Origin: Curtobacterium sp. MCLR17_036
Lineage (GTDB): Bacteria > Actinomycetota > Actinomycetes > Actinomycetales > Microbacteriaceae
Assembly (NCBI RefSeq): GCF_003234445.2
Contig: NZ_CP126269.1
Location: 1,798,001-1,862,000 of the forward strand
Length of the DNA: 64,000 nucleotides
Reading direction: 5' to 3'
Made by a program: the position numbers and the translations under genes
Notes under the pieces: generated by a model
The model's input: only the letters and a program-made list of their open reading frames with translations
Told to the model about the DNA's origin: nothing
The model's database searches: none
Shown here: positions 48,236-56,964 of the stretch, one piece after another
Layout of the letters: each line of letters starts with the position of its first letter
Position numbering within the stretch: the stretch's first letter is position 1

Positions 48236-49233
48236 CGCAGGCTCCCTTCGAGCGCGGCTCCCGTCGCGCGGTTCCGTCGTGCCGCCCGGTCGACGGCGTC
48301 GTCGAGCAGGTCGTCCCAGTCGGCGGTGAAGCGACCGAGTCCGTGGCGGGCGAGGACGGCCTCGCGCGCGATCGCGCCCCGGCGTCGGGCCTCGTCCGGG
48401 TCGTCGAGCAGCACGGCCGCGGCGCGCACCAGGTCCTCGACGTCGGTCGAGATCGCCCCGGCTTCCGGGGGCACGGTCCTGGCGGCGTCCGTGGTGGCGA
48501 GCACCAGCACCGGCATCGCCATGTGCATGGCCTCGATGAGCGAGAGGCCGAGCGAGGTCCACCGGTTCGGGTGCACGTAGGCGCGACGCTCCGCGAGCGC
48601 GGCGTGCATCGGGTCGCTCGGCACGTCGCCGAGCGCGACCACGCGGTCGCCGAAGCCGAGCTCGGGCAGGCGCTCGGCGCCCATGCCCCACACGTCGACC
48701 GGGGCGACGGCCGCGAACCGGGGGAGCAGGTCGGTGCCGACGACGCGGTTGCGGCGGACGGGTTCGTTGATGACGACGCCGAGACGGTCGAGCGTGCCGG
48801 AGTACAGCGGGCCCGGGTCGACGACGCCGTGTTCGACGACGGTGGTGCGGGTGGTCCCGCAGTCCCACATGAGCGCGTTCCAGTGCGTCACGTGGGCGAT
48901 CGTCAGGTCGTCGCGGTCGCGGAACGGGTGCAGGCTGTTCGGCACGTCGACGCGGGGCGCGTTGTGCTCGACGAAGACCATCGGCACGTCGCGGCCGCCG
49001 AGCAGGCGCCGGGCCTCGTCGTGCTCCTCGGTGCGCTGGAGCACGACGACGTCGACCTCGGCGTCGGCGACGTCGGCCGGGTCGATCTCGATCGCGTTGT
49101 CGGGCCAGGCGCGGCCGCCGCGGCCGAGGCCCCAGCCGTCCCGGGCCGGAGTGGTGGGGATCAGGTACTCGTGCTGTCCGCGGACGAAGGCGTCCATCCA
49201 GCCGCCGTGGACGTGCCAGACGAGGATCCGCAT
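48232..49233 (-). CDS. Glycosyltransferase (GT-B, GT4-like)
   Basis: 333 residues, first gene of the operon that continues to hldE2. Begins [26 protein letters not shown]; the C-terminal half has [31 protein letters not shown], a GT4-like E-A-M donor region with the first Glu replaced (S-L-G-L-S-L-I-E). The N-terminus resembles glycosyltransferases of secondary cell-wall or teichoic-type polymers. ATG 49233 follows GGAAGC. Bases 49234-49370 hold its promoter region and the end of the GT9 gene upstream; no motif was picked out. Confidence 0.82.
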   Translation of the reverse strand: MRILVWHVHGGWMDAFVRGQHEYLIPTTPARDGWGLGRGGRAWPDNAIEIDPADVADAEVDVVVLQRTEEHDEARRLLGGRDVPMVFVEHNAPRVDVPNSLHPFRDRDDLTIAHVTHWNALMWDCGTTRTTVVEHGVVDPGPLYSGTLDRLGVVINEPVRRNRVVGTDLLPRFAAVAPVDVWGMGAERLPELGFGDRVVALGDVPSDPMHAALAERRAYVHPNRWTSLGLSLIEAMHMAMPVLVLATTDAARTVPPEAGAISTDVEDLVRAAAVLLDDPDEARRRGAIAREAVLARHGLGRFTADWDDLLDDAVDRAARRNRATGAALEGSLR

Positions 49234-49370
49234 GCGTGCTTCCGTTCGGGTCGAGAGGGTCGTGAGGGCCCGCATGCGTCCGTCCGGAGGACTCGGGACG
49301 CGGCACGGGCCTTCGCCGGACGCTACGCACTCGCCTCTGGGCTGCTCCGCAGACTTCTCCGGTCCATCCG

Positions 49371-50399
49371 TCAAGCGCAGAGGAGCAGCCGATCGTGCGC
49401 TTCCAGGACGTCCTCGACGCGCACCGTGGACAGGCACGGGTGCCCGGGGACGGGGCACTCGCGGGCGCGGCTCAGGCGGCACGCCGCACCCTGGTCGCCG
49501 AGCAGTTCGACGTGTGGTGCGTACGGCGCCCACTTCGCTGCGGGCACGACGGGGGAGAACAGGCTGACGATCGGGGCGCCGACCGCTGCGGCGAGGTGGG
49601 CCGGCCCGGTGTTGCCCACGACGACCACTTCGGCGCCGGCCAGGACGGCGGCGAGCTCCGCCGGACTCGTGCGTCCGCCGAGGTCGATGCCGGTCTCCCC
49701 GGCGACGGCGGCCGTGAGGGCGCGTTCGCCCGGTGAGCCGGTGACGACGACGGGGACGCCGCGCTCGGCGTAGGCGGCCACGAGCGCCCGGTGGTGCGAC
49801 TCCGGCCAGGACCGTGCGGGGACGCTCGCCCCCGGGTGCACGACGACGTACCGGTCGAGCGCCGCGACGACGTCGGGCAGGGCCGCGTCGGTCCGCACCG
49901 CGAGCCGGCCGTCGTCGCCCGCGGGCAGCGGGAACCCGGCGGCGTCCGCGATCCGCAGCGCGCGCTCGGGCTCGGGGATGTCCTCGGGCAGGTCCTCGCC
50001 CGGGCGCAGGCGGACGTCGAGCAGCGAGCCGGGGTGGTCCACGGACGCACCGGACACCCGGGGCACGCCGGCCAGGCGCAGCAGCACGGCGAGCGGCAGC
50101 GGGGACTGGTGGAAGGACGTCAGCACGACGGCCTCGTCGGGGCGTTCCTCGGCGACGAGCGCACGGAACTCGGCGAGGACCGCGTCGTCGATCGGGCGTG
50201 CGGTCTCGGTCACCCACGGCGCCGCCCAGACCCGCAGGCTGTCGACACCGGGCAGCAGACCGCCGGCGGGTGCGCCCTGCGGTCCGCACAGCATCGTGAC
50301 GTGCGCGGCCCGGGCGGCGACGGCACGGACGGCCGGGCCCGCGACGAGCACGTCGCCGAACGAGTCGAGCCGGGCGACGAGGACGCGCGGCCGGGTCAC
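49371..50399 (-). CDS. Glycosyltransferase family 9 (heptosyltransferase type) (2)
   Basis: 342 residues. [24 protein letters not shown] at the N-terminus, [24 protein letters not shown] in the middle and [25 protein letters not shown] at the donor site (N-T-G-P-A-H) are GT9 hallmarks. The late C-x5-C and PVPGHPCLS are common in this branch. GTG 50399 overlaps the gmhB-like gene (GTGA). With GmhB in the same two-gene operon the sugar transferred is presumably heptose. Confidence 0.9.
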   Translation of the reverse strand: MTRPRVLVARLDSFGDVLVAGPAVRAVAARAAHVTMLCGPQGAPAGGLLPGVDSLRVWAAPWVTETARPIDDAVLAEFRALVAEERPDEAVVLTSFHQSPLPLAVLLRLAGVPRVSGASVDHPGSLLDVRLRPGEDLPEDIPEPERALRIADAAGFPLPAGDDGRLAVRTDAALPDVVAALDRYVVVHPGASVPARSWPESHHRALVAAYAERGVPVVVTGSPGERALTAAVAGETGIDLGGRTSPAELAAVLAGAEVVVVGNTGPAHLAAAVGAPIVSLFSPVVPAAKWAPYAPHVELLGDQGAACRLSRARECPVPGHPCLSTVRVEDVLEAHDRLLLCA

Positions 50400-50974
50400 G
50401 CCCGGGCCGCCGCGACGTCCGGACCGGCGAGCCGGGTGGCCGTGCGGGCGATCACGAGGTCGACGGCCTCGTCGAGTCCGCCGGCCACGGTGGTCGCGAC
50501 GTCCACCTCCTGCTGCCGGGTGCGCGGGGTCGGCACGAGGATCCCCTGCGCACCGGCCGCCTGGGCGGCCCCGACGTCGGCGCCGATGTCGCCGACGACC
50601 ACGAGGGACTCCGGCGGCAGGCCGAGACGCTCCGCGGCCTCGAGCACCATCCCCGGCCGCGGCTTGCGGCACGCGCAGTCGTCACCGGCGTCGTGCGGGC
50701 AGACGCACCAGACGTCGAACGGACCGACGAGCTCGTCGACGCGGGCGTTCGTCGCGTCGACCTGGTCCCGCGTGGCCATGCCCTTGGTGACGACCGACTG
50801 GTTCGTCACCACCCCGACTGCCAGACCGGCGGCACGGGCGCGCTCGACGGCGCGGCGGGCTCCGGGCACGGGCACCACGAGGTGCGGGTCGGCGTTGTAG
50901 GGGACGTCCACGACGATGGTGTCGTCGCGGTCGAAGAGCAGGCCGCGCACGGTGCGGTCCGGATCGAGGGGCAT
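50396..50974 (-). CDS. gmhB: GmhB-type heptose-1,7-bisphosphate phosphatase (HAD)
   Basis: 192-residue HAD-IIIA phosphatase. The nucleophile motif is F-D-R-D-D-T at about residues 14-19, motif II is VVTNQSV and motif III/IV KPRPGM ... VGDIGADVGAA. The zinc-binding loop typical of GmhB is present: C-P-H, then C-A-C before RKPRPG. In the pathway it removes the C7 phosphate from heptose-1,7-bisphosphate between the two HldE steps. First gene of the operon with a GT9 gene; upstream and divergent from another GT9 gene (51076). Confidence 0.9.
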   Translation of the reverse strand: MPLDPDRTVRGLLFDRDDTIVVDVPYNADPHLVVPVPGARRAVERARAAGLAVGVVTNQSVVTKGMATRDQVDATNARVDELVGPFDVWCVCPHDAGDDCACRKPRPGMVLEAAERLGLPPESLVVVGDIGADVGAAQAAGAQGILVPTPRTRQQEVDVATTVAGGLDEAVDLVIARTATRLAGPDVAAARA

Positions 50975-51075
50975 GACTCCGGCGTACCGACGACCACCAG
51001 TGCAGTGCCCCAGGAACAGCCAGGGAACGCGGTCGCTCCGCGGCGCACCAGGTGCTCCCGTCTACGATCTCGGCG

Positions 51076-52068
51076 GTGACCGCTCTCGAGAGCCTGCCGC
51101 CGTCCGACGGCCGCCCCGAACTCCTCGTCCTCCGTGCCATCAAGCTCGGCGACCTGCTCGTCGCAGTCCCCGCGCTGCGCGCGTTGCGTCGTGCCTTCCC
51201 GGACCACCGCATCACGCTCGCGACGACGGCCTGGCTCGCGCCGGTCGTCGAGCTCGTGTCCGGCGTGGACGTGCACCTCGCCCAGCACGGGCTCGACCAC
51301 CCGATCGCCGTCCCGACCGGCACCGTCGACGTCGCCGTCAACCTGCACGGTGCCGGCCCGGAGTCGTCCGACCTGATCGCCGCGCTCGCACCCCGTCGCG
51401 TGATCGGGCACGCCGACCCGACGCACGGCTACGACGGACCGGAGTGGCCCGAGGGCGTGCACGAGCGCGACCGGTGGGCGGACCTGCTCACCTGGCACGG
51501 GATCCCCGCCGATGCCGACGACGTCGCGATCGAGCGTCCGGCGGCCCCGCCGGCCGCCGCGGACGGCGCCGTCGTGCACGTGGGAGCCTTCCACGGTGCC
51601 CGGCACTGGCCGACCGACCGCTTCGCCGAGGTGGTGCGCGGACTCCGCGCCCGCGGTCTCGACGTCGTCCTGACAGGAGGCTCGGCCGACGTCGAGCGCG
51701 CAGCTGCCGTCGCCGACGGGGCCGGGCTGGCGCCGGAGGCGGTGCTGGCCGGTTCCCTGGAACTGCAGGACTTCGCCGGCGTGGCCGCCGCCGCCCGCGT
51801 CGTCGTCACGGTGGACACCGGGGCGGCGCACCTCGCGACCGCCTACGGCGTCCCCTCGGTCGTGCTGTTCGGCCCGGCCCCGCCCGAGGCGTGGGGCCCG
51901 CCGGCCTCCGGCCCGCACGTCGTCCTGACCGACGCCTCGGTCCGACGCGGCGACGTCTTCGCCGAGGACCCGGACCCCGCGATCCTCGCCGTGCAGGCGT
52001 CCGACGTGCTCGACGCCGTGGACCGCCTCGGGGTCGCCCGGGAGACCGCTCAGCCGACCGGCCTGTAG
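51076..52068 (+). CDS. Glycosyltransferase family 9 (heptosyltransferase type) (3)
   Basis: 330 residues. LLVLRAIKLGDLLVAVPALRALRRAFPDHRITLAT, VVHVGAFHGARHWPTDRFAEVV and VVTVDTGAAHLATAYGVPSVVLFGP give a clear GT9 call. GTG 51076 lies 7 bases after TACGAT (51063-51068), fitting a leaderless mRNA. Divergent from the gmhB operon, so the two may share regulation. Third heptosyltransferase-type gene in 9 kb. Confidence 0.9.
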   Translation: MTALESLPPSDGRPELLVLRAIKLGDLLVAVPALRALRRAFPDHRITLATTAWLAPVVELVSGVDVHLAQHGLDHPIAVPTGTVDVAVNLHGAGPESSDLIAALAPRRVIGHADPTHGYDGPEWPEGVHERDRWADLLTWHGIPADADDVAIERPAAPPAAADGAVVHVGAFHGARHWPTDRFAEVVRGLRARGLDVVLTGGSADVERAAAVADGAGLAPEAVLAGSLELQDFAGVAAAARVVVTVDTGAAHLATAYGVPSVVLFGPAPPEAWGPPASGPHVVLTDASVRRGDVFAEDPDPAILAVQASDVLDAVDRLGVARETAQPTGL

Positions 52069-52117
52069 CGTCGACCGAGAGCCACCCGGACCTGCCGGGG
52101 GCTCGGAAGGAGCACCC

Positions 52118-52474
52118 GTGTTCGAAGCTGCTGACATCCGAGACTGGATCGGCCTGCCGGTCGTCGACGAGGCCGACGACAAGGTCGGCACGCTCGAGAG
52201 CATCTACTACGACACGGCGACGTCCGAGGCGTCGTTCGGTGCGCTGACGACCGGCATGGTCGGCTTCCAGAAGCTCCTGTTCGTGCCGCTCGTCGGCGCG
52301 ACCGTGACCCCGAAGCACCTGCGCGTGACCTTCCCGAAGAAGCTCGTCAAGGACGCCCCGTCGATCCCGACCGACGGGCAGCTCGAGGCGGAGACCGAGC
52401 CGGTGCTCTACCAGCACTACGGCCTCGAGTACCGCACGGGCAGCGGCGGCGAGCGCCGACTCGGACGCCGCTGA
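52118..52474 (+). CDS. PRC-barrel domain protein
   Basis: 118 residues from GTG 52118 with GGAAGGAG upstream (52106-52113). The DWIGLPVVDEADDKVGTLESIYYDTATSEASFGAL segment is a PRC-barrel beta domain (usually residues 5-80), followed by a short KKLVKDAPSIP and a C-terminal YRTG tail. Such proteins are common in Microbacteriaceae, often stress-related, but the function is not known. It precedes the SGNH hydrolase by about 60 bases. Confidence 0.85.
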   Translation: MFEAADIRDWIGLPVVDEADDKVGTLESIYYDTATSEASFGALTTGMVGFQKLLFVPLVGATVTPKHLRVTFPKKLVKDAPSIPTDGQLEAETEPVLYQHYGLEYRTGSGGERRLGRR

Positions 52475-52534
52475 CCCCGAGCCGTCCCGCACGGCACGAT
52501 CCCCATCACGACCCGACCCGCCCGGAGGCCGCAA

Positions 52535-53602
52535 CTGCTCCGCACCACCAGGACGCTGCTCGCGGTGCTGTCTGCGCTCAGCGTCGTCGGTCTGGTCGTC
52601 ACCGGGGCGGCACCGGGCGTCGGCACCGCGGCGTCGGCCGCCCCGATGTGGCCGGTGCCGCAGCCGTACCCGGTGACGTCCGACCCGGCCGAGCCGCTCG
52701 CGGACCTGCCGCCGGGCAGTGAGTACGTCGCGCTCGGGGACTCGTACTCCGCCGGGTACGGCCTCCGCCCGCTGACCGGTCTGCCGACGACCGCGTGCGT
52801 GCAGTCGGCGCGGGACTACCCGCACCGGCTGGCCGCGCGGTTCGGGCTCGCCCTGACCGACGTGACGTGCGCCGGAGCCACGAGCACCGATGTCGTGTCC
52901 GGGCACCAGTTCGCCGGTGTCCCGCCGCAGATCGAGGCACTGTCGGCCCGCACTCGGCTCGTCACCCTGACCATCGGCGGGAACGACGCAGACCTGTTCG
53001 GCACCGCGGCCTCGTGCCTGGCGCTCTCGGCGCACGGCCCGGTGTTCTCCGGCCGGGACGCGCCGTCCTGCGCGAGCAGCCTGGTGCGGGACGGCGTCGA
53101 TCAGCTCGGCGTGACGATCCAGTCCCGGGTGGCGCTCGGCGTCGCCGACACCCTGGCCGCCGTGCGACGGGCGGCACCGAACGCCGTCGTGGTGTTCCTC
53201 GGGTACCCCGCGATCTTCCCGGACGCCGAGCACACCCCGGCGAAGGGGTGCTTCCGGTCGGCGCTCGACCTCGGGTCGCTGACAGGGTCGTTCCCGTCCG
53301 ACACGTTCCCCTTCACCGACACCGACGTCGCCTACCTGCACGACGTGCAGGAGCAGCTGAACGAGGTGTCCCGCACGGCGGCCGACGCCGCCGGGGTCCG
53401 CTTCGTCGACGTGCTCGCGGACACCGCGGGGCACTCCGCGTGCGCCGCCCGTGACGACCGCTACGTCGCCGGGGTCACCCTGACCGGCACCGGCGACCTG
53501 CGTCGGATCGACCTCGAGACGGGCGCGCTGCACCCGAACGGCCGCGGGGTCGCGTACCTGACCGACCGCCTGGCGAGCGTCATCGGCGCCCTCGCCGGTT
53601 GA
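52535..53602 (+). CDS. Secreted SGNH/GDSL-type lipase-esterase
   Basis: 355 residues. Catalytic blocks of the SGNH family: YVALGDSYSAGYG (Ser), LTIGGNDAD (Gly/Asn) and ALHPNGRGVAYL (His). The start is unusual: CTG 52535 sits 6 bases after CGGAGG and gives a proper signal peptide with a positive n-region (LRTTRT) before the hydrophobic core and the AASA site. The next possible start, GTG 52565, has no ribosome-binding site and lacks the charged n-region. Six Cys suggest disulfides. It probably hydrolyses esters or lipids outside the cell; the neighbouring cell-surface cluster would fit a polymer-ester role. Confidence 0.88.
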   Translation: MLRTTRTLLAVLSALSVVGLVVTGAAPGVGTAASAAPMWPVPQPYPVTSDPAEPLADLPPGSEYVALGDSYSAGYGLRPLTGLPTTACVQSARDYPHRLAARFGLALTDVTCAGATSTDVVSGHQFAGVPPQIEALSARTRLVTLTIGGNDADLFGTAASCLALSAHGPVFSGRDAPSCASSLVRDGVDQLGVTIQSRVALGVADTLAAVRRAAPNAVVVFLGYPAIFPDAEHTPAKGCFRSALDLGSLTGSFPSDTFPFTDTDVAYLHDVQEQLNEVSRTAADAAGVRFVDVLADTAGHSACAARDDRYVAGVTLTGTGDLRRIDLETGALHPNGRGVAYLTDRLASVIGALAG

Positions 53603-53703
53603 CACCCGACGCGCGCGACGCCGGAGCCGCGTGTCGTCGGACGCGGGCGGTCCGTCGGCGGTGATCCGGGCCTCCCGGCCGACCGGTCGGTAGGGTCGCG
53701 GAC

Positions 53704-54162
53704 GTGGTGGTGAGCGCCGGACTGTTGCTGCACCGGGCCGGACCGACCGGGCCCGAGGTGTTCCTCGTGCACATGGGCGGGCCCTTCTGGCGCAACCGGC
53801 CACGGGCGTGGTCGGTGCCGAAGGGACTCGTGGAGGGCGACGAGGAGCCGCTCGCGACCGCGTTCCGCGAGTTCGGTGAGGAACTCGGGGTCCCCGCTCC
53901 GGTCGGGGCGGACGACGTGACCGACCTCGGCGAGGTGCGGCAGGCGTCCGGTAAGCGCGTCCGGGTCTTCTCGGCACCCGCCCCTCGCGGCTTCGACGTC
54001 GCGACGGTGCGGAGCAACACGGTGCGGCTCGAGCTGCCGCGCGGATCCGGGCGGTTCGTCGACGTGCCGGAGGTCGACGACGCACGGTGGGTGGGGCTCG
54101 ACGCAGCCCGCGACCTGCTCGTCGCCGGGCAGGTACGGCTGCTCGACCGCATCACGATGTGA
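53704..54162 (+). CDS. Nudix hydrolase
   Basis: 152 residues from GTG 53704. The Nudix box is complete: G-x5-E-x7-R-E-x2-E-E-x-G (GLVEGDEEPLATAFREFGEELGV), following a KG-containing strand (AWSVPKG) and a conserved FLVHMGGPFW N-terminus. This subfamily (KGLVEGDE type) is often annotated as an ADP-ribose or diadenosine-polyphosphate hydrolase; the substrate is not certain. No operon partner: the neighbours are on the same strand but spaced 82-100 bases. Confidence 0.9.
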   Translation: MVVSAGLLLHRAGPTGPEVFLVHMGGPFWRNRPRAWSVPKGLVEGDEEPLATAFREFGEELGVPAPVGADDVTDLGEVRQASGKRVRVFSAPAPRGFDVATVRSNTVRLELPRGSGRFVDVPEVDDARWVGLDAARDLLVAGQVRLLDRITM

Positions 54163-54244
54163 CAACGCACCGGACGAGCGTCGGACCCCGTGGTTAGCCT
54201 GGCGGAGCGTCGGGCGGGCCGTCGCGGACACCAGGGGAGTACAG

Positions 54245-56377
54245 ATGCGGCGCTGGCGCACCATCACGGCGGGGTTGACCACCCTCGCACTCGGCACCGG
54301 ACTCGCGATCAGCGGTGCCACGACGGCGTCCGCCGACCCGGCGGGGAACTGGGGCACGTTCACCCTGAGCGGGGCGAGCAAGGACTACACCGGCACGATG
54401 ACCCTGGCCGGGTTCCCGGAGACGACGTTCACGTCGAACTCGCGGCAGTCGACCGTGGTCAGCGGGGCGTCGACGTGGCAGTCAGCGGACACGCCGGTCG
54501 GCAAGGCCGGCTTCGGCACCAGCCGCGGCACGACCTACATGAACCAGCGACCCCTGGCGGACAATGCGACGAACCCGTCGGTCACCACCTACACCTTCGC
54601 CGAACCGACCCCGGGCGCACGCTCGTGGGCCTTCGTCCTCGGCGACGTCGACGCCGACCAGGCGACCGTCACGGCGACCGATGCGAACGGCAACCCGGTC
54701 GCGGCGGCCGGACTCGGCTTCGGCGGCCGCGACGGCGGCACCGTCGGCTACAACTCCTGCTCGGCAGCGGTTGCCGGCGGATGGTCCTGCAGCGCCGACC
54801 CGGACGGCTCCGTCGGGAAGGACGTCCCGACCTGGACGCCGAACACGGACGCCGCCGTCGGCGGTGGCACGCTCGTCGGCAACGCGTCGGCCTCGGACAC
54901 CGCGGGTGCGACCGCCTGGTTCAGCCCGACCGCGTCGCTGAAGACGCTCACCATCACGTACCAGCAGCGCAGCGGCTTCCCGGTCTACCAGACCTGGTTC
55001 GCGTCGAAGACGGCGCAGATCAGCGGTGTCGCGACCCTCGACGGCACGGCGATCCCCGGAGCGACCGTCACGGCGACGGCACCGCGCGGCGTCGTCTACA
55101 CGACCACGACCGACGCGCAGGGACGCTACTCGTTCCCGGCGCTGCCGCAGATCAACGACTACGTCGTCCGCATCGCGACGCCTGCCGGAGCGGTCGACCC
55201 CGACGGCACCGACGACGGCGTCTCGGTGGTCCGCGAGGTCACGCTCAACGAAGTCGCCGCGGGCAACGACCGGAACGACGTCGTCTTCGCCTTCACCTCG
55301 CCCACGGACACGACCTCGATCATCGGCACCGTCGAGGACGAAGCGGGCAACCCGGCCTCGAACGTCCCCGTCGTCGTCGACGTGCCGAACGGTGACCCGG
55401 TCACGACCACGACGAACACCGACGGCGTCTTCGTGGTCTCCGACCTGCCGACCGACGCCTCGGTCGACGTCTCGGTCGTCGGCTCGGACGACGACCCCAC
55501 GCCCGTGGACACCGGTGACGCCGGGGTGCCGGTGGTGCCGACCGACGCGATCACCGCCCCGCCGTCGGTCATCGCGACCGTCACCGGCTTCGTGACCCTC
55601 GACGACGCCCCGGTCGAGGCCGGCCAGGTCGTCGAGCTCCTGGACGGCACGGGCGCCGTCGTCGGTTCGACCACGACGGACGCGGACGGCCGCTACACCT
55701 TCGCCACCGTCGCCGGCACCTACACCGTCCGCACGACGGTCCCCGTGCCCGGAGCGACCGGCGACACCACGAACACCGGCGTGACCGCGGTCGTCGGGGA
55801 CACGGTCGACTCCGACCTGCCCTTCGCGTCGCCCGCCGAGCCGGAGGTCGTCACGACCGACCAGCCCGGCACCGTCACCGACACGAACGGCGAGCCCGCA
55901 GCAGGCGTGCGGGTCGTCGCCACCCCGACCGAGGACGACGCCGGCGGCCCGGTCGCCGTCGAGACCGACGCCGACGGCGCGTTCGACCTCGCCGGCCTCG
56001 CACCCACGACGTCCTACGAGATCGCCCTCGACGTCGACGGCGTCGAGCCCGAGACCATCGTCACGCCGGACACCGGTTCGGCGACCCCGCTCGCCTTCGT
56101 GGTGCCGGCCGCCGAGACGACCCCGCCGACGAACCCGTCGCCGAGCGCGACCGCCGCGCCCGTGCCCTCGGGCTCGGCGACGCCCACCGTCCCGGGCGGC
56201 TCGGGGAACGTCCCCGTGGACGACCCGTCCGACGCCGCGGACGGCGGGCCGCTGGCCTACACCGGCGCTGACCTGACGCCGGGCCTCATCGCTGCCGGGG
56301 TGCTCGTGCTCCTCGGCGCTGGGCTGCTCACCTACCGTGCGGTGCGCAACCGCCGCCGGTCGCACCTGCAGGACTGA
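54245..56377 (+). CDS. Large LAYTG-anchored surface protein with carboxypeptidase-regulatory-like repeats
   Basis: 710 residues. Signal peptide (about 1-30, ASA). Residues 31-260 form a secreted domain of unknown type, with TAWFSPTASLKTLTITYQQRSGFPVYQTWF. Then three or more CNA-B/carboxypeptidase-regulatory-like modules of 70-90 residues, each opening like ISGVATLDGTAIPGATVTAT ... TDAQGRYSFPAL. After an acidic Thr/Pro stalk comes LAYTG at residue 670, a membrane span and RAVRNRRRSH, a class E sortase-type signal identical in layout to the protein at 33155. Adhesin or wall scaffold is likely. The protein is acidic. Confidence 0.88.
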   Translation: MRRWRTITAGLTTLALGTGLAISGATTASADPAGNWGTFTLSGASKDYTGTMTLAGFPETTFTSNSRQSTVVSGASTWQSADTPVGKAGFGTSRGTTYMNQRPLADNATNPSVTTYTFAEPTPGARSWAFVLGDVDADQATVTATDANGNPVAAAGLGFGGRDGGTVGYNSCSAAVAGGWSCSADPDGSVGKDVPTWTPNTDAAVGGGTLVGNASASDTAGATAWFSPTASLKTLTITYQQRSGFPVYQTWFASKTAQISGVATLDGTAIPGATVTATAPRGVVYTTTTDAQGRYSFPALPQINDYVVRIATPAGAVDPDGTDDGVSVVREVTLNEVAAGNDRNDVVFAFTSPTDTTSIIGTVEDEAGNPASNVPVVVDVPNGDPVTTTTNTDGVFVVSDLPTDASVDVSVVGSDDDPTPVDTGDAGVPVVPTDAITAPPSVIATVTGFVTLDDAPVEAGQVVELLDGTGAVVGSTTTDADGRYTFATVAGTYTVRTTVPVPGATGDTTNTGVTAVVGDTVDSDLPFASPAEPEVVTTDQPGTVTDTNGEPAAGVRVVATPTEDDAGGPVAVETDADGAFDLAGLAPTTSYEIALDVDGVEPETIVTPDTGSATPLAFVVPAAETTPPTNPSPSATAAPVPSGSATPTVPGGSGNVPVDDPSDAADGGPLAYTGADLTPGLIAAGVLVLLGAGLLTYRAVRNRRRSHLQD

Positions 56378-56508
56378 GCGCGCTCGAACGGCGGGCGGGT
56401 CGGCTGGTGCCGGCCCGCCCTTCGTGGAGTGCAGGGTCGTCGCGGGCGGCGGGGTCGTCGCGGGCCGCAGGGCCGAGGGACCGCAGGGCCGAGGGGCCGA
56501 CAGGCGGC

Positions 56509-56595
56509 GAGGTCGCACAACACGCCGCCGCCGGGCCGTCGAGGTCGCACTTCGTGCCGCTTCGAGCGCCGGGATGCGGCACGTTCTGCGACCTC
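56509..56595. repeat. 87-bp palindromic repeat, copy 3
   Basis: Arms GAGGTCGCA at the start, GAGGTCGCA again about 42 bases in, and TGCGACCTC at the end; inner stem CGTGCCGC/GCGGCACG. Loop TTCGAGCGCCGGGAT. It lies with copies 4 and 5 in the 590-base gap between a surface protein and the MFS gene; the gap holds no gene. Confidence 0.88.
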
Positions 56596-56651
56596 AGTGC
56601 CGCGGGCGCACGGGCCGTGCAGCGGGCGCACCCGAGGCTCGTCCGGCGTAC

Positions 56652-56738
56652 GAGGTCGCACGACACGCCGCAGCCGGAACCTCGAGGTCGCTCTTCGTGC
56701 CGCTTCGAGCGCCGGGATGCGGCACGTTCTGCGACCTC
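56652..56738. repeat. 87-bp palindromic repeat, copy 4
   Basis: Same arm order and loop as copy 3, 143 bases downstream of it. The second arm reads GAGGTCGCT, one base from the consensus. The spacer after copies 3 and 4 is also partly alike (CAGTGCCGCGG ... CACGG), suggesting the unit was duplicated with flank. Confidence 0.88.
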
Positions 56739-56838
56739 AGTGCCGCGGCGGTGCGGGCCGCACGGCTGACGCACCCGTGCCTCGTGCGACACCCGAACTC
56801 GGCGTGCACGGCGGGTCCGAGGTCCGAGGCCGAGCGCC

Positions 56839-56925
56839 GAGGTCGCACGACACGCCGCGGCCGGACCGTCGAGGTCGCACTTCGTGCCGTTCCGAGCGCC
56901 GGGATGCGGCACGTTCTGCGACCTC
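56839..56925. repeat. 87-bp palindromic repeat, copy 5
   Basis: Same structure as copies 3 and 4, 187 bases after copy 4, and ending 40 bases from the MFS stop codon (minus strand). Confidence 0.88.
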
Positions 56926-56964
56926 GGTGCTCGATCGACCCCCGACCCGCCCGGCCCGCCGCCC

